The notes beneath the pieces are model-generated. The model ran no database searches. It was not told the DNA's origin and saw only the letters and a list, made by a program, of their open reading frames with translations. From positions 633,485 to 697,484 of the forward strand of contig NC_018256.1 in the NCBI RefSeq assembly GCF_000227135.1: 64,000 nt of DNA, in the 5' to 3' direction. This DNA comes from Leishmania donovani. Taxonomy: Eukaryota > Euglenozoa > Kinetoplastea > Trypanosomatida > Trypanosomatidae. A program made the position numbers and the translations under genes. Positions 1 to 12,564 of this stretch are shown here, in pieces; position 1 is the first letter of the stretch, and each line of letters begins with the position of its first letter.

Positions 1-315
1 CCTTTCCCTACCCCCAAGCTTACCGACTCAGCGCTGCCGCGCCGCCTTTCCCAACTCAGTATCGCCATAAACGGCTGTAGAAGGAGACGCGAGCACCGGC
101 AGCACGGGAACGCAGAGCAAACTCTCACACCCCAGCCATCACCTCGGCCACACAGTAGAAAGCAAGTCTTATTTGTGAGCTCTTTGCCGTTGTGCAAGGC
201 AGATCTCTTTTATTTTCCGTTGAGTGCCCTTCTGCTGCTGCATCCCGTGCGTGCGCTTATTTTGTGCTTGTAGGTGAGAGATTCTCACTCGATACGAACC
301 CGTCCCGACATTCCT

Positions 316-341
316 CACACACACACACACACACACACACA
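316..341. repeat. CA dinucleotide microsatellite
   Basis: About 13 tandem CA units, uninterrupted, in the non-coding leader region. Confidence 0.9.
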
Positions 342-556
342 AACCTCGTCGTCCTCTACTTTCCACATCACCAGCCTCTCTCTCTCTCTTGCTACTCCCT
401 CCGCTGCTGCCTGTTGCTCTGATTCTTTCCTTTCAGACCGTGTCCCTTTCTTCTCTGTGTTTGGGTGCATGTGTGTCTCCTTCTGGCCCCACTTACTCTC
501 TTATTTGCTTCCCGTTGCTGTTGAACGACTGACATCTACCAACACCACCACCAGCA

Positions 557-589
557 CCTTTTTTTCTCTTCGTTCTCGCGCTCTTTCAG
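557..589 (+). promoter_or_regulatory. candidate spliced-leader acceptor (distal, RRM gene)
   Basis: A T/C-rich run (557-587) ends in the AG at 588-589 and is followed at once by an A-rich, pyrimidine-poor block. If used, it gives a leader of about 0.9 kb with several upstream AUGs for the gene starting at 1508. Inferred from composition only. Confidence 0.4.
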
Positions 590-822
590 GAAACGGCAAG
601 GCAAACACGAGCGCACACCGTAAAGAAAGTACGCGGAAACCCTAAAAAGAGGTAACAAAACAGGCAGAAGAGAAAGAAGAAAACAACAACATTCACATCG
701 GCCACCACCACAAGCGAAAAAACAAACAAACAAACAAAAAAGACCAGGTAAACAAGTTGGGTGCGAAGTGTGTGCAACTACTTACCTCGCGTGTGTATTG
801 GTTTTCTAATTTGCTGTTCTTC

Positions 823-862
823 ATATATATATATATATAATATAATATATATATATATATAT
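823..862. repeat. AT microsatellite
   Basis: About 40 nt of alternating A/T with a short interruption near 839-846, in non-coding DNA. Confidence 0.9.
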
Positions 863-1170
863 TCCATCTTCGCTACCTTGCCTTGCGGGGACATTCCTGT
901 TGTTCTTTCTCATTTCTTGTCTCCCTTTTTTGGACCTTCTGACTCGCTATTTGTGTATACCTCCTTCTACCGGAGCCGCCCTTCCCCACCTCGTTCTTCT
1001 CAAGCCCCGCTTTTTTTTTGCCGTTGTTGTTTCCTCTGTCTTTCTCGTCTCCTTCACCTCTGTGCCCTCATCGCGTTTGTTCTTTTTCTGTGGTGTTTGC
1101 CTCGCTCTCGTGTGCCATCCCTTTTGTGCTTACTTGCTCTACAATCACACGAAGCAGCAACACACCATTA

Positions 1171-1260
1171 CCCCCCTCCCTCCCTCCGTCCGACACTCTC
1201 TTCGCCTTTTATTGTTTCTTTTATTCTCTCATCCTTCTCCTCCTCCGCTGTTTGTTGTAG
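1171..1260 (+). promoter_or_regulatory. candidate spliced-leader acceptor (proximal, RRM gene)
   Basis: A polypyrimidine tract of nearly 90 nt is followed by its first AG at 1259-1260. The next plausible AG is at 1352-1353. Either would give a leader of about 150-250 nt before the ATG at 1508. RNA evidence would be needed to choose. Confidence 0.45.
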
Positions 1261-1294
1261 TAGTTGGTTGGTAGGATCTCTCTCTCCGTATTTG

Positions 1295-1338
1295 TATATA
1301 CACACACATATATATATATATATTATACATATATACAT
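1295..1338. repeat. compound TA/CA microsatellite
   Basis: Alternating TA and CA units just upstream of the RRM protein gene. Confidence 0.85.
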
Positions 1339-1507
1339 CTATTCCTTTTACAGACGCTTGTTTTCGCGCGCTCTCCTCTTCTTTACCCTCTTCTTTCTAC
1401 GTCTTTTGGTTTTGACCGTTTTTGCGTGAGGGCCTTCTTCTCTCTTTTCCCTCCTCTCACACGCCCACTTTTGCACCTTCGCGCTCGCACCCTTCTCACG
1501 TGCGACC

Positions 1508-3856
1508 ATGCCACAGATGACGGAGAACATCTGCAGCATGCAGGGCGCTGGTAACGCCGCGCCGCAGGCGCACAGCCCATGCCACTCCGTATCCTCTGCC
1601 CTCCCAGTTACCAACGGCCTGGTGTCCAATGACCTCACCAACTCGTCCTTGTCGGAACACCCATTAAGCGAGTCGAGTGGCGGCGTCTTAGCCCAGCCGC
1701 AGATTTCCGGTAACGTTGCTGACTTCCAGAACTTTCTCGATGAGCCGAGCAATTGGGAGTGGGCAGTGAATGCCCTATCCGTGGAGCCAGGGCACAGCGA
1801 CCGCAACATCTTTGTCTCGAAGCTGCCGCCCACCTTCAAGGATGCGGATCTGCAGGAGCTGTTTCAGAACTTCGGCCCCGTGGTGTCGGCCAAGGTGATG
1901 CTGAACGTGAAGACGGGTATCTCCAAGGAGACGGGTTTTGTGAAGTTCACGAGCTACAAGGACGCGCTGCGTGCCCGCGCTTTCTTTCGACTCCGCCTGG
2001 CCTCCTCGCCGACCACGCCTGCAATGCCGGAGGTGGTGACACAATGGGCGCAGAACAAGCACGACGGCGGCCTCTACGGCGAGCGATGCCAGCAGGTGCG
2101 CAAGTTGTTCATCCGAAACGTTCCGGCGCGCATCACGCAGGCGGAGATGAGGGTGTTTGTCAGCCAATTCGGAAATGTGAGTGACGTGTCGGTGCACAGT
2201 GATACGTATGACGCCGCACCGGCCTCCTCCCCTGGGCGAGGGCGGCGCCTGAAGCAGATTTCTCCTTCCGAGGGCACCGAAGGAGATCAGGCAGAGGCGT
2301 CGCGGTCAGGCACTGAGCCGGAGGAGCACGAGACGATCATCTGTTTTGTGACCTTTGTGGAGGCGGGGGCAGCGATGCGGGCGTGCCGCGAGATTCACAA
2401 CACAACGCCGTTCGATTCCTGCAACGGGGTGCCGCTAATGGCCAAGCTGGCTGAGGATAACAGCTCTCGTCACGCCCGGCGCCACCACGGTGCATCGGTG
2501 GCGAAGACTGTGCCCGCCTCGTGGGGCGCATGCGCACCCTTGTGCGACGGCAGCAGCACCTACAGCAGCGCCTACAGCAGCGAGGCGCACACTCCCCTCA
2601 CCGGTGCGGTCGGCTATCACCGCGTCAGTCATCCGTCTCAGGTGCCGGTGCCACAGCATCTGCAGCAGCAGCAGCAGTACAGTGCCGTTTCCAACTGCGT
2701 CATGCAGCCACACCCGCCGCCGATGCTGTCGGCAAGTTATTTGAACACAGACCTGTTACCTGTGTACCGCAGCCAGCCATCGACGCCGAAATACTCTTCG
2801 CAGAGTGCACAGCACGCCGGCTTCGGCATTCCGGCCCCGCGCCGTACTTTTCAGCAGCGCAGCGCTGCCGTGTCCCCAACGTCGGCTGCGCCGCCAGCAT
2901 CGGTCGTCACACCTTCCTCGCCTTCCATCCTCTCCACGACGATGTCGCCCACTGCTCCGCAGCAGCCCCACTCGATTCGTACTCGCCACGTGCCCCTGCC
3001 GCCGGCACTCTCCATGGAAGCGACCGAGAGCGGGTTGACGAGCGTGGCGATCCCGACCACCACCACGCCCGCCCCAAGCTCGCCGCCCCACGCCGCTGGC
3101 GTCTACGCGCACACGCCGCTCCGCAGCTTTAGAGAGACACCTGTGCAGACACCACGCCACCGACAAAGCCCCCTATCTGCGACGCAGATGGGCAATTGCT
3201 TGAGCGACACCTACACGGCTGAGCACACCCCGTACATCGGGCATCAGCACCAGCAGCGGTGCTTGCCCATGAACCATGGTGACGTCCAGGGTGCCTACCA
3301 CCCGAACGGCGACTTCTATCAGGAGTACAGCTACAGCGACCCCATGGGCCCGATGGAGCTGAACATGCACCCCATCTCGTCTTCGGCGTCGTCAGAGGCG
3401 GTTCACGAGTACGGCAACACTGGCGGCTCTGAGCTCAGTGCTTACCGGGCTTGCGACAATCAGTGCGATGTAGCGCCACTCTGGCAGCGACGCATGGAGC
3501 GCCACGGAGCGACAACGGCGTATTCAGCCGCCGTAGCGGCCCCTGCTGGGGTGCCACATCTTTCGCCGTGCGCCGCTTTCGGTGCGCCGTTGGCATACGC
3601 GAGCGCCGAAGGCGCGCTCTCCATGGGTGCGGCCGTGCACCCGGAAATCTGGGAGACTACCTCGTCACAGCAGGCGAAGTCTGCGGTGTCCTCGCCGTAC
3701 GTGCTATGCCCCCAGGCCATGATCGTGAATAGCGGCAGCCAGACCACCACCCCGAGCAGCGGTGTGTCGGGGTCGGTGCGGTACCGCAACAACCCGTACA
3801 GCATGCGCCTTGTTCGCACCGTCGCGCTGGATTCATCACCGTGCGTGGGCAGCTGA
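1508..3856 (+). CDS. RNA-binding protein with two RRM domains
   Basis: This 782-residue protein has two RNA recognition motifs in its first 40% and a long low-complexity tail. RRM1 spans about residues 99-165, with RNP2-like NIFVSKL and RNP1-like KETGFVKF. RRM2 spans about 198-315, with RNP2-like LFIRNV and RNP1-like ETIICFVTF; an acidic, serine-rich insert of about 45 residues separates its strands. Residues 320-782 are rich in Ser, Pro, Gln and Ala, include a QQQQQ run, and look disordered. Such proteins in trypanosomatids bind mRNA and act after transcription, since transcription is polycistronic; the specific target is unknown. The ATG at 1508 is the first in frame after the pyrimidine-rich leader. 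The next + strand gene starts 10.3 kb downstream, so the 3'UTR could be exceptionally long. The RRM call is firm; the biological role is not. Confidence 0.92.
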   Translation: MPQMTENICSMQGAGNAAPQAHSPCHSVSSALPVTNGLVSNDLTNSSLSEHPLSESSGGVLAQPQISGNVADFQNFLDEPSNWEWAVNALSVEPGHSDRNIFVSKLPPTFKDADLQELFQNFGPVVSAKVMLNVKTGISKETGFVKFTSYKDALRARAFFRLRLASSPTTPAMPEVVTQWAQNKHDGGLYGERCQQVRKLFIRNVPARITQAEMRVFVSQFGNVSDVSVHSDTYDAAPASSPGRGRRLKQISPSEGTEGDQAEASRSGTEPEEHETIICFVTFVEAGAAMRACREIHNTTPFDSCNGVPLMAKLAEDNSSRHARRHHGASVAKTVPASWGACAPLCDGSSTYSSAYSSEAHTPLTGAVGYHRVSHPSQVPVPQHLQQQQQYSAVSNCVMQPHPPPMLSASYLNTDLLPVYRSQPSTPKYSSQSAQHAGFGIPAPRRTFQQRSAAVSPTSAAPPASVVTPSSPSILSTTMSPTAPQQPHSIRTRHVPLPPALSMEATESGLTSVAIPTTTTPAPSSPPHAAGVYAHTPLRSFRETPVQTPRHRQSPLSATQMGNCLSDTYTAEHTPYIGHQHQQRCLPMNHGDVQGAYHPNGDFYQEYSYSDPMGPMELNMHPISSSASSEAVHEYGNTGGSELSAYRACDNQCDVAPLWQRRMERHGATTAYSAAVAAPAGVPHLSPCAAFGAPLAYASAEGALSMGAAVHPEIWETTSSQQAKSAVSSPYVLCPQAMIVNSGSQTTTPSSGVSGSVRYRNNPYSMRLVRTVALDSSPCVGS

Positions 3857-6398
3857 GGTAGTGGCGCACACCGGCTGTATTTACGATGAGTGTGATGTGC
3901 AAGCCTAATAGAGAAGGTGAGGGATGTGAACGCGTTGCTCCGCCCACCTCTGCTCACCACCACCCTCTTCTCCAACCGTCCTTTGCCCGGCACTCTCCAT
4001 CCACCTCGCACGCCTCACCTTGCATTTCCCTCTAGCTCTTTTCCAAGGTGCATGGATGGATTTCCTCGTATCTAAACTGCCATAGTGAATGTGCGCAGGC
4101 GTATATATATATATTTGTGCTCATGTGTTTAAGTGTGTATGAACCCTTCTTCTCGTGGTCTTTACCCCACCCCTCTCTGTTGTGGCGTTACAGCTGATGT
4201 GTGTATAAGACTTCTTCATCTTAGTTACGCGCTCTTGCTTTATGTTTTTGTTGTTTCCGCGTGATTCCACCATGGCTGCTTTCCCCTTGTCGATGCCCCC
4301 ACTGCTTTGCGCTGCTCACGTGTGTTGGTTCTCTGCAGCCTCCTCTACCGTGTAGTGTCTTGTGTTTGCTTCCTCCTTTTACAGTGAAAGCGCTTCTGCG
4401 CTGTTTGGCTTCCACCGCCACCGGCCATTCTCCTCTTCGTCTCCCGAGCAGTGAGGGAGGGAGAACATGCGCGACCAAATATGATTGAGGGCATGCACGT
4501 GCGCGCTGGAGGGCATAAGTGAGTGTGTTTCGCAACAACGGTGACTGATCTCTCTCTTACGGAGCACCTATTTTTCTTTTTTTTTCGCGATGTGCGTGCG
4601 TGTCTATATGGTTTGCGCGTTTTTGCTACCTCTGTCTTAGTGCTTGCCACTCCTGTCCTTCTCGTTCTATATGATCTCTACTACCGATTCCACGCCACCG
4701 CCTCCTCTTTTGGGTTTTCGTTTTCTTTGGTCCCTTTTCCCTTCCGTTTTTTTTTTGCGTTCCTTTTTGTGTGGTAGCCTGTTGGTCTGCTAATCAGTCT
4801 TGCATGTCGTTTGCAGTAGTGTGTTCACTGTCTTTTTTTTTGTTTTCCGGAGAGCTCTTTTTGTTTTCTCTCTGCAGGTCTGTAATTTCATGTGCGTATG
4901 CGTATGTATCTATCTGTGTGTGGGTAATGCCATCTCTCTGTCTCGCCGGCTCCCGTTGTCCTTTGACCCGTCTCATTCCCATGGTGGCGCGGGGAAGTGG
5001 CACCATCATGTGTGTCTCCGTTTTTTTTTTTCAGCTCTTCCGTCTTCCTTCCCTTCCTAATGCTTCTCCCCACCCATACCGTTCTTTCGGTCAACGCACA
5101 GGCGAGTGACAGGCAGGATGAAGGGCAGAGGAGGAGATAGAAAAGTGTGCGCCTGAAAGATGGTCGCTCTTTGCTGTTGTGTACGTGCTTCGATGCTTTC
5201 TTAACCCCTTTTCGTCCCTTTTTTTCTTCTCTCACTCTGCCGTTCAGGTACATCGTTTGTATTTATTACGCGTGCATGCGCATGCGCACGCTCCTTCTTG
5301 TTTGGGGGATGTGCACGCATGCATTTGAGTGTCTGTGTCTGTGTGTGCGTGTATGTCTCTCCCATCTCTCTCTCTCGTGCGTGCCCTCGTTGAAGCGGTG
5401 ATGGCGGAATGTGCACGCTGTGGTTGGATAGACGTCTATGTGCGTCTCTTCTCTCCTGTGAGTATGTGACGAAGACGTAGTCGTCTTCATGAGCCCCTTA
5501 CTGTGCCTTCTACCTTGCTATCTCTCTCTTCCTTCCTCGCTTGCTCTTGTTTTTTTTTCCTTCTTGTCTCTTGTATGTGACGGGCCCCTTCCCTGACCCT
5601 CCCTCTCTCCTTCTGCTCTAACACGCACGCTTGCTTCCGTCTTTTTTTTTTTTCGTACTTTCTTTACGACTCGGTGCTTTTTTGTTCTTCCTGTTCTGAG
5701 CGTCTTGCAGATGTTGACTTCTTTCTCGCGCACACGTACATAAACACGCTGTTCCCTCAACATAGAGGCTCCCTTCTCTTCTCGCGATTCGAATACATAC
5801 ATGTACATATATATATTGAACCCTATCGTGTTTCCGTACAACGGGCGAGTTATCAATGAAAGAGGAATTCGGTGGAGCTGATCAGCTTACAATCACGGGG
5901 CTCTCTGTTCTCTGCCCCCCTCCTCCTCCCCCCTCCACATCCTTCGACAACTTCCACCAAAGCTCCACTTTTTTTCTCGTGCTCCCGGCTGCTATGTGTT
6001 GATGTTGTTTGCTTTTCGACTCCCGCCCTTTTATCTCTCTTGCCTCCGTGCGACACAGCTTCTTCTACTGTGTGTGTGTGTGTGTTTTCATCTTTCTTTT
6101 GTTTCTTGGATTTGAATTATCTTCTCTCTTTTTTGCCCCTCTACTCTTCACAATGGTTTTTCGTCAAAACTCAGTAACATATATGTAGACCCGACCGTTG
6201 CTTTCTTGTGTGGTGTGTTGCGTACGCGTACACATGTGTTCTGTTTTTTTTTTTTATTTGCCTTGCTTATCGCTTATCTGTTTCGGTCAATATTTTTGTG
6301 TGTGTGCGTGTGTGTGTGGTGTGTGCGTGTTTCTGGTCATGCTCCAATGCTCTTGCCTCCCCTTAGCTTCTTCTTTTTTGTTTAAAATGTATTTTGTC

Positions 6399-6416
6399 AT
6401 ATATATATATATTATA
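6399..6416. repeat. AT microsatellite
   Basis: Alternating A/T run in the long intergenic region. Confidence 0.8.
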
Positions 6417-7326
6417 TTTGTGTGCCATGTTTCTTTGTACGTTATTTCATGCTTGCGTGTATCACACATAAATGCGGCTTGCTCATCTCTGTTGTTTTTC
6501 TTCCTCCCTTTATTTTCTTCTTTTTGCTTTCGGTGTGCTCTTCCCCACTTGCACCTCTTTCTTTCTTCCCTCCCACAACCGCGCGCACACTCTCTTCTTA
6601 TGTTTTGCGTTCGCTCTCTCTCGGCAGCTTTGTATGTGTGTGTGCCTTGTTCATGACCTCCTCATTTCTTTTTATGCCCCCCCCCCTCCCCTTCCTCCCT
6701 CTTTTAGGTATATTTCTGATCTCTCCCATTTTTCATTTTTCCCGACTTGTTGTTATTGCGCTTCTATTTTTTTTTTGTTTCTTTTCCCAACGTGACGTGA
6801 TGAGGAACTCGTCTTTCATGAATGTGATCCTTTTCTCCTCCCTCACCTTTTTTCGCTTTTTAGGTTGAACTGCTCTTCTCATGCGCGTTGGTGAGTCTAC
6901 TTCCACCCTCGCCCTTTCCTTCCCTACGCGACTGTTTCGTTTCGTGTGTCGTTTGTTTGCATGCGCGGACGTGGGTACCCTCCCCCTTTCCATTGGCTGT
7001 TGTGTATGCGCAGCGACGAGAATGTGCCCTTGTGTGCGTCTTGTTGTTGGGACATGCGTGTTTTGTTCGCTTTGCGGTTGTGCGCGTGCTCTTCGATTGC
7101 CGAATCGTCTGCCCCCCCCCCCCTTCCCTCCTACTCCTCCCCCAAGCCATCTCCTCCGTGTGCTTGGCGACGGCTGTTAGTTCACTCCCTCATATCGCAT
7201 GAGGGCACGCGGAAGCGGGAGTCTTTTTGTAGTTTCGTGTTTTACTATATGTGTGGTCGGCGTTTTGTTTTTCGGTTTGCAGGCTGCGCTGTGTGCTCTG
7301 CGAATATATATGTTCTGCGTCGATGA

Positions 7327-7380
7327 CATATATATATATATATACATATATATACATGCATAGGTATACATATGTATATG
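7327..7380. repeat. TA/CA compound microsatellite
   Basis: About 54 nt of TA units with CATA and GTATA interruptions. It contains several short palindromes and could form cruciforms or hairpins. Confidence 0.85.
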
Positions 7381-10300
7381 TGCAAATGTGCTCGCATATT
7401 TCTTTTTCTGCGCTGTGCCGTTTTCCCTTCCGTGGCTTGCCTTGACTGACTTCACTGGGACGTTTTCCCCCCTTTGTTTTGCTTTTCTTTGTTTTTTTTT
7501 TTTGTAATTCAAGGTTTTCTTTTTCTTTCTCGCTCACGCGCGTGTGTATGCTGTCATTGTTTACTTTGTTGTTCTCTTGATTGACGCCCTCCTCCACTCT
7601 CCGTCTTTATTTCTCCTCGCACTCGCGCTGTGTGCTTTTCTAAGTCGTCAGAGCCAAGCTTGCGTTTGTATGTTCATCGCTCTAGTTGAAGTCGTGATGT
7701 ACCTGTTTATCTTTTTTTTTTTCGTTGTTTCTTTTAGTGTGCTGGCCTTTTCCCTTTTCTCCACCTTTCGGCTTTGGTGTTTTGTGTATGCGTGGGCCTC
7801 GCATCGCTGTGCTACCACGGCTGTGTAAACAGGCGATCTCTTAAAAGTAGATGGTGCGCGCGCACTCGACTACCCGCACCTACACAACCGCCCACCGAGA
7901 GGCACACACATGCGCACGATTCTGTGTTCTCTCGCTTATGCGACTCACGCCACTCCAGGTATCATTTAATGCGTTTTTTCATCGTTCTTTGCTCCGTCTC
8001 GCTTTCACAGGTATGCTTGTGCGTGGAAGTCCTCTCCCGTCTATGTTTCCTCCTCCCTTTCTCCAGTCTCTTATTGCTTTTATTTTTTCTGCTTTTTTGC
8101 CTTTGCGCTTTCTACTTTAGGGGGTGGAAGGGGGGGGGGACAAACAGCTGTGCATGCTCACTCCTTGTCCTCTCTGCTGTTCTCTGCATCTGCGGATTGG
8201 GACGTGTATGCTGTCTGTGTGCCGCAGCACCGCCAATATCGAGCCGAGACCGGGCGAATAGAGACTCAAGAACAGAAAAGGAGAACACTGGCGACGCGAA
8301 CGCGCCCGCACGCACTTACACACACACGCTGGACGGAAAACTGCAAAATTGTTTTCATGTTTGTTCTTTGCGCGTATATGTGTAAGCGTGTCTGGTAGAT
8401 TTAGCGCATCTGTCTGTCTGTCACACCACCTCCTTTTCTTTTCGTTTTTCGTTCGTGCTATGTTTCGCTCCTCGCGCATCTCCGCGTCTCCTTTTCAGCC
8501 TCTTTGGTATTTCCCGAAGGTAGGCTATGACGGGTGCCCATTATCTGCCTTCCTCAAAACAGGAAGCAAGGGACCCCCCTCCAATACGCACAGAGGTAGC
8601 TGCTACGCCCCTCCCCCTCTTTCCTGTTTTTCCACTCCCGTACACCTACAGAGCTCTCTGTTGCTGTGAGGTGGGAGCACACACACTGCTGATCTCTCTT
8701 TTCCTGCATCTTTTACCTCCCGCACGTGTATTTTTCTTTCCTCCTTTTACACCACCGCCAACACCCTACTCTTACCCGTGCAACAACGCATTCATTTTTT
8801 TCACCCTTCATTGTGTGTCTTGTGTACCCTTGGTGGCCCCTTCGACACACCTGTACGCTTCGCGGTTTCTCCAGAGCATGTTTTCCCTTTGATTGATACG
8901 GTACATCCTTATCTTTCTCTTGTTTCCTCTTTTCCATCACCTTTTTATATGCTTGTCGTTGTTACTTCCCTCTTCTTCGACTCCGCTTCTTTTCCTTTCC
9001 GTTGTTAATTTTGGCTAGTGATGCTGAGGAGACCTCCTTTCTCGATTTTTTCTTGACTCCTCTTGTCGCTTGAATGCTCCTTCTCTACATCTCTCCTACG
9101 CACGCCCGCGAAACGCTCTCTGTCTGTCTGTCAAGTGTGTGCGTGTGTCTCTCTAGTATTTCTGGTCTCTTTTGTCCTAGTCCTCAGTGTTCTATTCTCT
9201 CTTAGCGTGTTTTTTTTTGTTTTTGGACCGTATCGTACTTCGCTCTACCAAGTCTATCATGTGGAAAGCAAACCATGAAGGCGGACGCTCCAAACGCGCA
9301 CACGCACTCCCCTGCGGTCCCTCGTCCACCCTCTTCATGTGATTCCCCTCTTCTAGAGAGAAAAGTGCAAAGCCATCACACGCCTCTTTTTCACCAACCC
9401 CTCCCCTCGTTCACTTCCTTCGTGCGTCTCAGCTCCTCTTCGTCGTGACACTTGGGCTGACCCTTCCCACCCCCTTTTTTTTCGATTCGCGACACGCTTT
9501 TGTGTCCCTGAGCCTGCGCGATCAAAAGAAGTGGCTGATTGCCGTGTGTCTTTTACCCCTCTTTTCCTGTGCGCGTGTGTGCGTCTTCGCTTCTACTCGT
9601 ACCCCCTCTCTTTGTACGTGTGCCTGCGTGTGCGCGCACGCATGCGTGAGGATACGGGGCAAGCAAGTGCGCGCAGGGTGCCTTTCTTCCCTTGAAGACC
9701 GGGGCGAAATCAAGCCCGCGTTTCTCACTGGCACCAAGTCGTCCTCCCCACCTCCATTTTCCCCTATAAATGTTTTGCCTCCTTCTCTTTCGGCCTCCCT
9801 CCCCCCACACACACGGCCCTTCCCCCTCCCCTGCTTTTTCCCGAGTCCGTCTATCTCTTGCTTTCCTTTCTTCATTCGTTTTGTTCCGATTTCCACCGTT
9901 CTCGCTTCGGTTGTTCTACCCCTCTCTTCGTCTGCTGATTTGCCTTGCCAATAATGTGAAAGGTAGTGGGTGGCAGGAGGTGGTGGTGGAGCGACAAGAA
10001 TACCGAGACGATACTATCCAGGCATGGAAAAAAAGTAAGAGGGAGACAAGACGCACCTGCCCTCTCCCCAAACTCACCCACACGTGCACACGCAGCTTTT
10101 TTATACAGGTAGCGCCGGTGAGAGCGGAGAGGGAGATGTGTGGTAGCTGCTGCTGGCATGCTGTAGGTTCTAGTTCCATCTCGATTCCGGCGTGCTCTCT
10201 CTTTCTTCACTCGCAGATATGTTGACTTTCGTTCTCCCATTTTTGTTGACTAGCTTCTTTTTCCACTGCGGCCCCTTGGGCCACGCTGAACGTCCTCTCT

Positions 10301-10684
10301 CCCCTCATTCATCCTCTCTGTCCACGGGATAGCTGGAAAGGGAAGAACACGAAACCGAAGAAAACGTTTTTTGTTTGCAGACTGCAACAGCGGTCTAACG
10401 AGGACGATGGAAGCAAAACGAAAGTGCACATGGCTGGGTGGACGCCGAACGTTTTTCCTCTGTGTGTCTATGCATTGGAACTGTTCTGTCTTGGTCCGCA
10501 GCTGTACCCTAGAGATCAGCTGCGCCGATGTCTGCGGAGAAGGGGCGCGGAAGACCCCAGAAGAAAGAGAAGGTCAGCTGGCACGTTTTTTACCGTATTT
10601 TGCTCATGCGTGCACTTTCCGTTCGTGCACATCTACAAGTCTCCCCCGCGCCGCCACTGAACCACAACCGTCATGTTACTTTTG

Positions 10685-10690
10685 TTGTGT

Positions 10691-10715
<25 letters not shown>
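10685..10715. repeat. GT microsatellite
   Basis: About 15 GT units with one TATG interruption, in intergenic DNA. Confidence 0.85.
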
Positions 10716-10721
<6 letters not shown>

Positions 10722-12082
10722 TGAATACCTCTTTGATGCGCGCGCCTTGCGTACCCGAACCTTCCTTTTTTTTTCTGGTTGCTGTTGTTGCCCCCCCCCC
10801 CCTTCCCCATCCTCTCCCCCTTTTTTGTTTGCTGTTGCTCGTGACAGTGACCTGTGTCCAAAGTACTCCTCCGCTCTTTTTTTTTTGCCTTTTCTGGGGA
10901 CTTTGGCGCCGCCTACTCTGCGTGTCATTTTTTTTTGTGTTGTTTTCTCATGCACGCTTTGCTGATCCATGACAGCGACGAGTGCGGTGATGTGGGGGTG
11001 ATGTGTATGTGTGTTCGTGCTCATCTACATCCCCCTTTGCCTGCATATCTATGTATATGTCTGCATACGTGCGCCATGTGTGGCGGCACTTTTGAATCTC
11101 TCCCCGAACACACGCGCGCACAAGCGTTCGCCTTCCTCGCCCGCCCCTCGTCTACGGTGGCTCCTCTCTCTCTGTTCCTCTTTCGTTTTGCCTCCTCCTT
11201 CGCCGCTTTTCTTCTTGGCTCTGCAGCTGAAGGCAGCCACAGCACACAAGCACATGCACACAGGCATGCTGTCTCTGGTGTTCTTCAACGAGAAGAGCTA
11301 GAAGAAAGCCACTGAGCGAAAATCGGAGTGTGGGGGGGGGGCGAAAAGGGGTGCGGGGTGGGCAGAGGCAGCAGAACGCTGGCGAGACGCAAGGGTGGCG
11401 GAATAGGTGAAGAAGAAAAAGTGCGCACACACACGCGTATACACAGACGCAATCGGCGCCATCCGTTCTCATTTTCTCCCTATGTCAATAAGCGAAGAGA
11501 GGGATGAGAAAATACAAACCAACACGGGTAGAGGCAACAGCAACACAGCCGCTTGCTTTCTCTCTCTACCTATCCTTCTCCTGCACCTCCGCCCTCTCTC
11601 CTTCGCACCTGTTCTTGTATCTTTTTCTGTTGGCCTGTAATCATGATTCTTTTTTTTTCATCTCCAGCGCTTCAAGGGGCTTGTCCTTGTCAACTTTGCG
11701 TTAAATTTTTTGTCTTCCTTTCTTGGAGAGCTTACTCTGGGCAACAGCAACAAACACAAGAAAAACAAGCGAAAAAAAAAAACGATATGGAAAAGCCCTT
11801 CCTCTCCCTTCACCTCTCGCCTCCCCCTCACAAAAAAAAAAACAGCAGAAAACAACAAGAAACAAACAAACAACCAAAGAAGGACAACAACAACGAGGGA
11901 TACTTTGTTTCGCATTACAAAAAAAAAGACACGAAAGCCGAACGATGGTGGAATCTGGTTAGTCTTTGGTCTTTTGAAACGTCTCCCCTTTCTTTCCATC
12001 TTTTTCCCTTTTGCCTCCGAGGCTTGTGTCGTTTTTTTTTTTTTCAACTCCTTTCTTTCTCTTTCATCTCTCTTGCTGCGTC

Positions 12083-12114
12083 ATATATATATATATATAT
12101 GTATGTATATATAT
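12083..12114. repeat. AT microsatellite
   Basis: Alternating A/T run interrupted by GTATG, in intergenic DNA. Confidence 0.85.
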
Positions 12115-12537
12115 GCACTTAGCGCGTGCGTGTTGGTTGTTCCTGCGAGCTCTGCCTTCCCCATCTGTATGTTTTCAGTTTCGTTGTTGTGTGTTGTTTT
12201 TCGGCGGGAGGGGATTGCCTGTAGTTCTTCTCCCCATCTTGTCATTGTTCTTCGTACCTCTTATTCCATCTTTTTGTGCCTTTTTCAGTTTTGTTTTTCC
12301 TTTTCCGATGGGGTTCTCTTCCGTTGAAGTTTGCGTGCTTGTGTGTCGATGCTTTTGTATGTATTTATGTGTGGCATGTATGCATGTTCTCGTGCGCGTC
12401 GTTAGTAAAGTTTGTCGTGTGCCATGTGTATTGTGTCCTTAGTATCCCAGTGTGCGTGCATATGTGTGTGTTTGTGCGTGGATTCGTGCTTGTGTCTCTC
12501 TCTGTCTCCACCTTTATCCTTGTTTTTGTCTTGTGTA

Positions 12538-12564
12538 AGTGTGTGTGTGTGTGTGTGTGTGCGT
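12538..12564. repeat. GT microsatellite
   Basis: Uninterrupted GT run of about 13 units. A CA/CG-rich alternating run follows at about 12604-12644, so the pair could fold together in RNA. Confidence 0.85.

Larger units (their letters stand above)
1..1507 (+). other. 5' flank and leader region of the RRM protein gene
   Basis: No convincing gene is visible. The stretch is pyrimidine-rich on the + strand, with a CA microsatellite (316-341), two AT-rich microsatellites (823-862 and 1295-1338) and an unusually A-rich block (590-760). At least two good polypyrimidine/AG trans-splice acceptor candidates lie here (589 and 1260). Open frames in this stretch are low-complexity Ser/Leu/Phe or His/Thr strings produced by the T- and C-rich composition and are not credible proteins. 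Confidence 0.7.

Noticed and set aside
761..1429. 222-codon + strand ORF upstream of the RRM gene
   Set aside because: Product is repetitive Tyr/Ile and Ser/Leu/Phe from AT microsatellites and T/C tracts.
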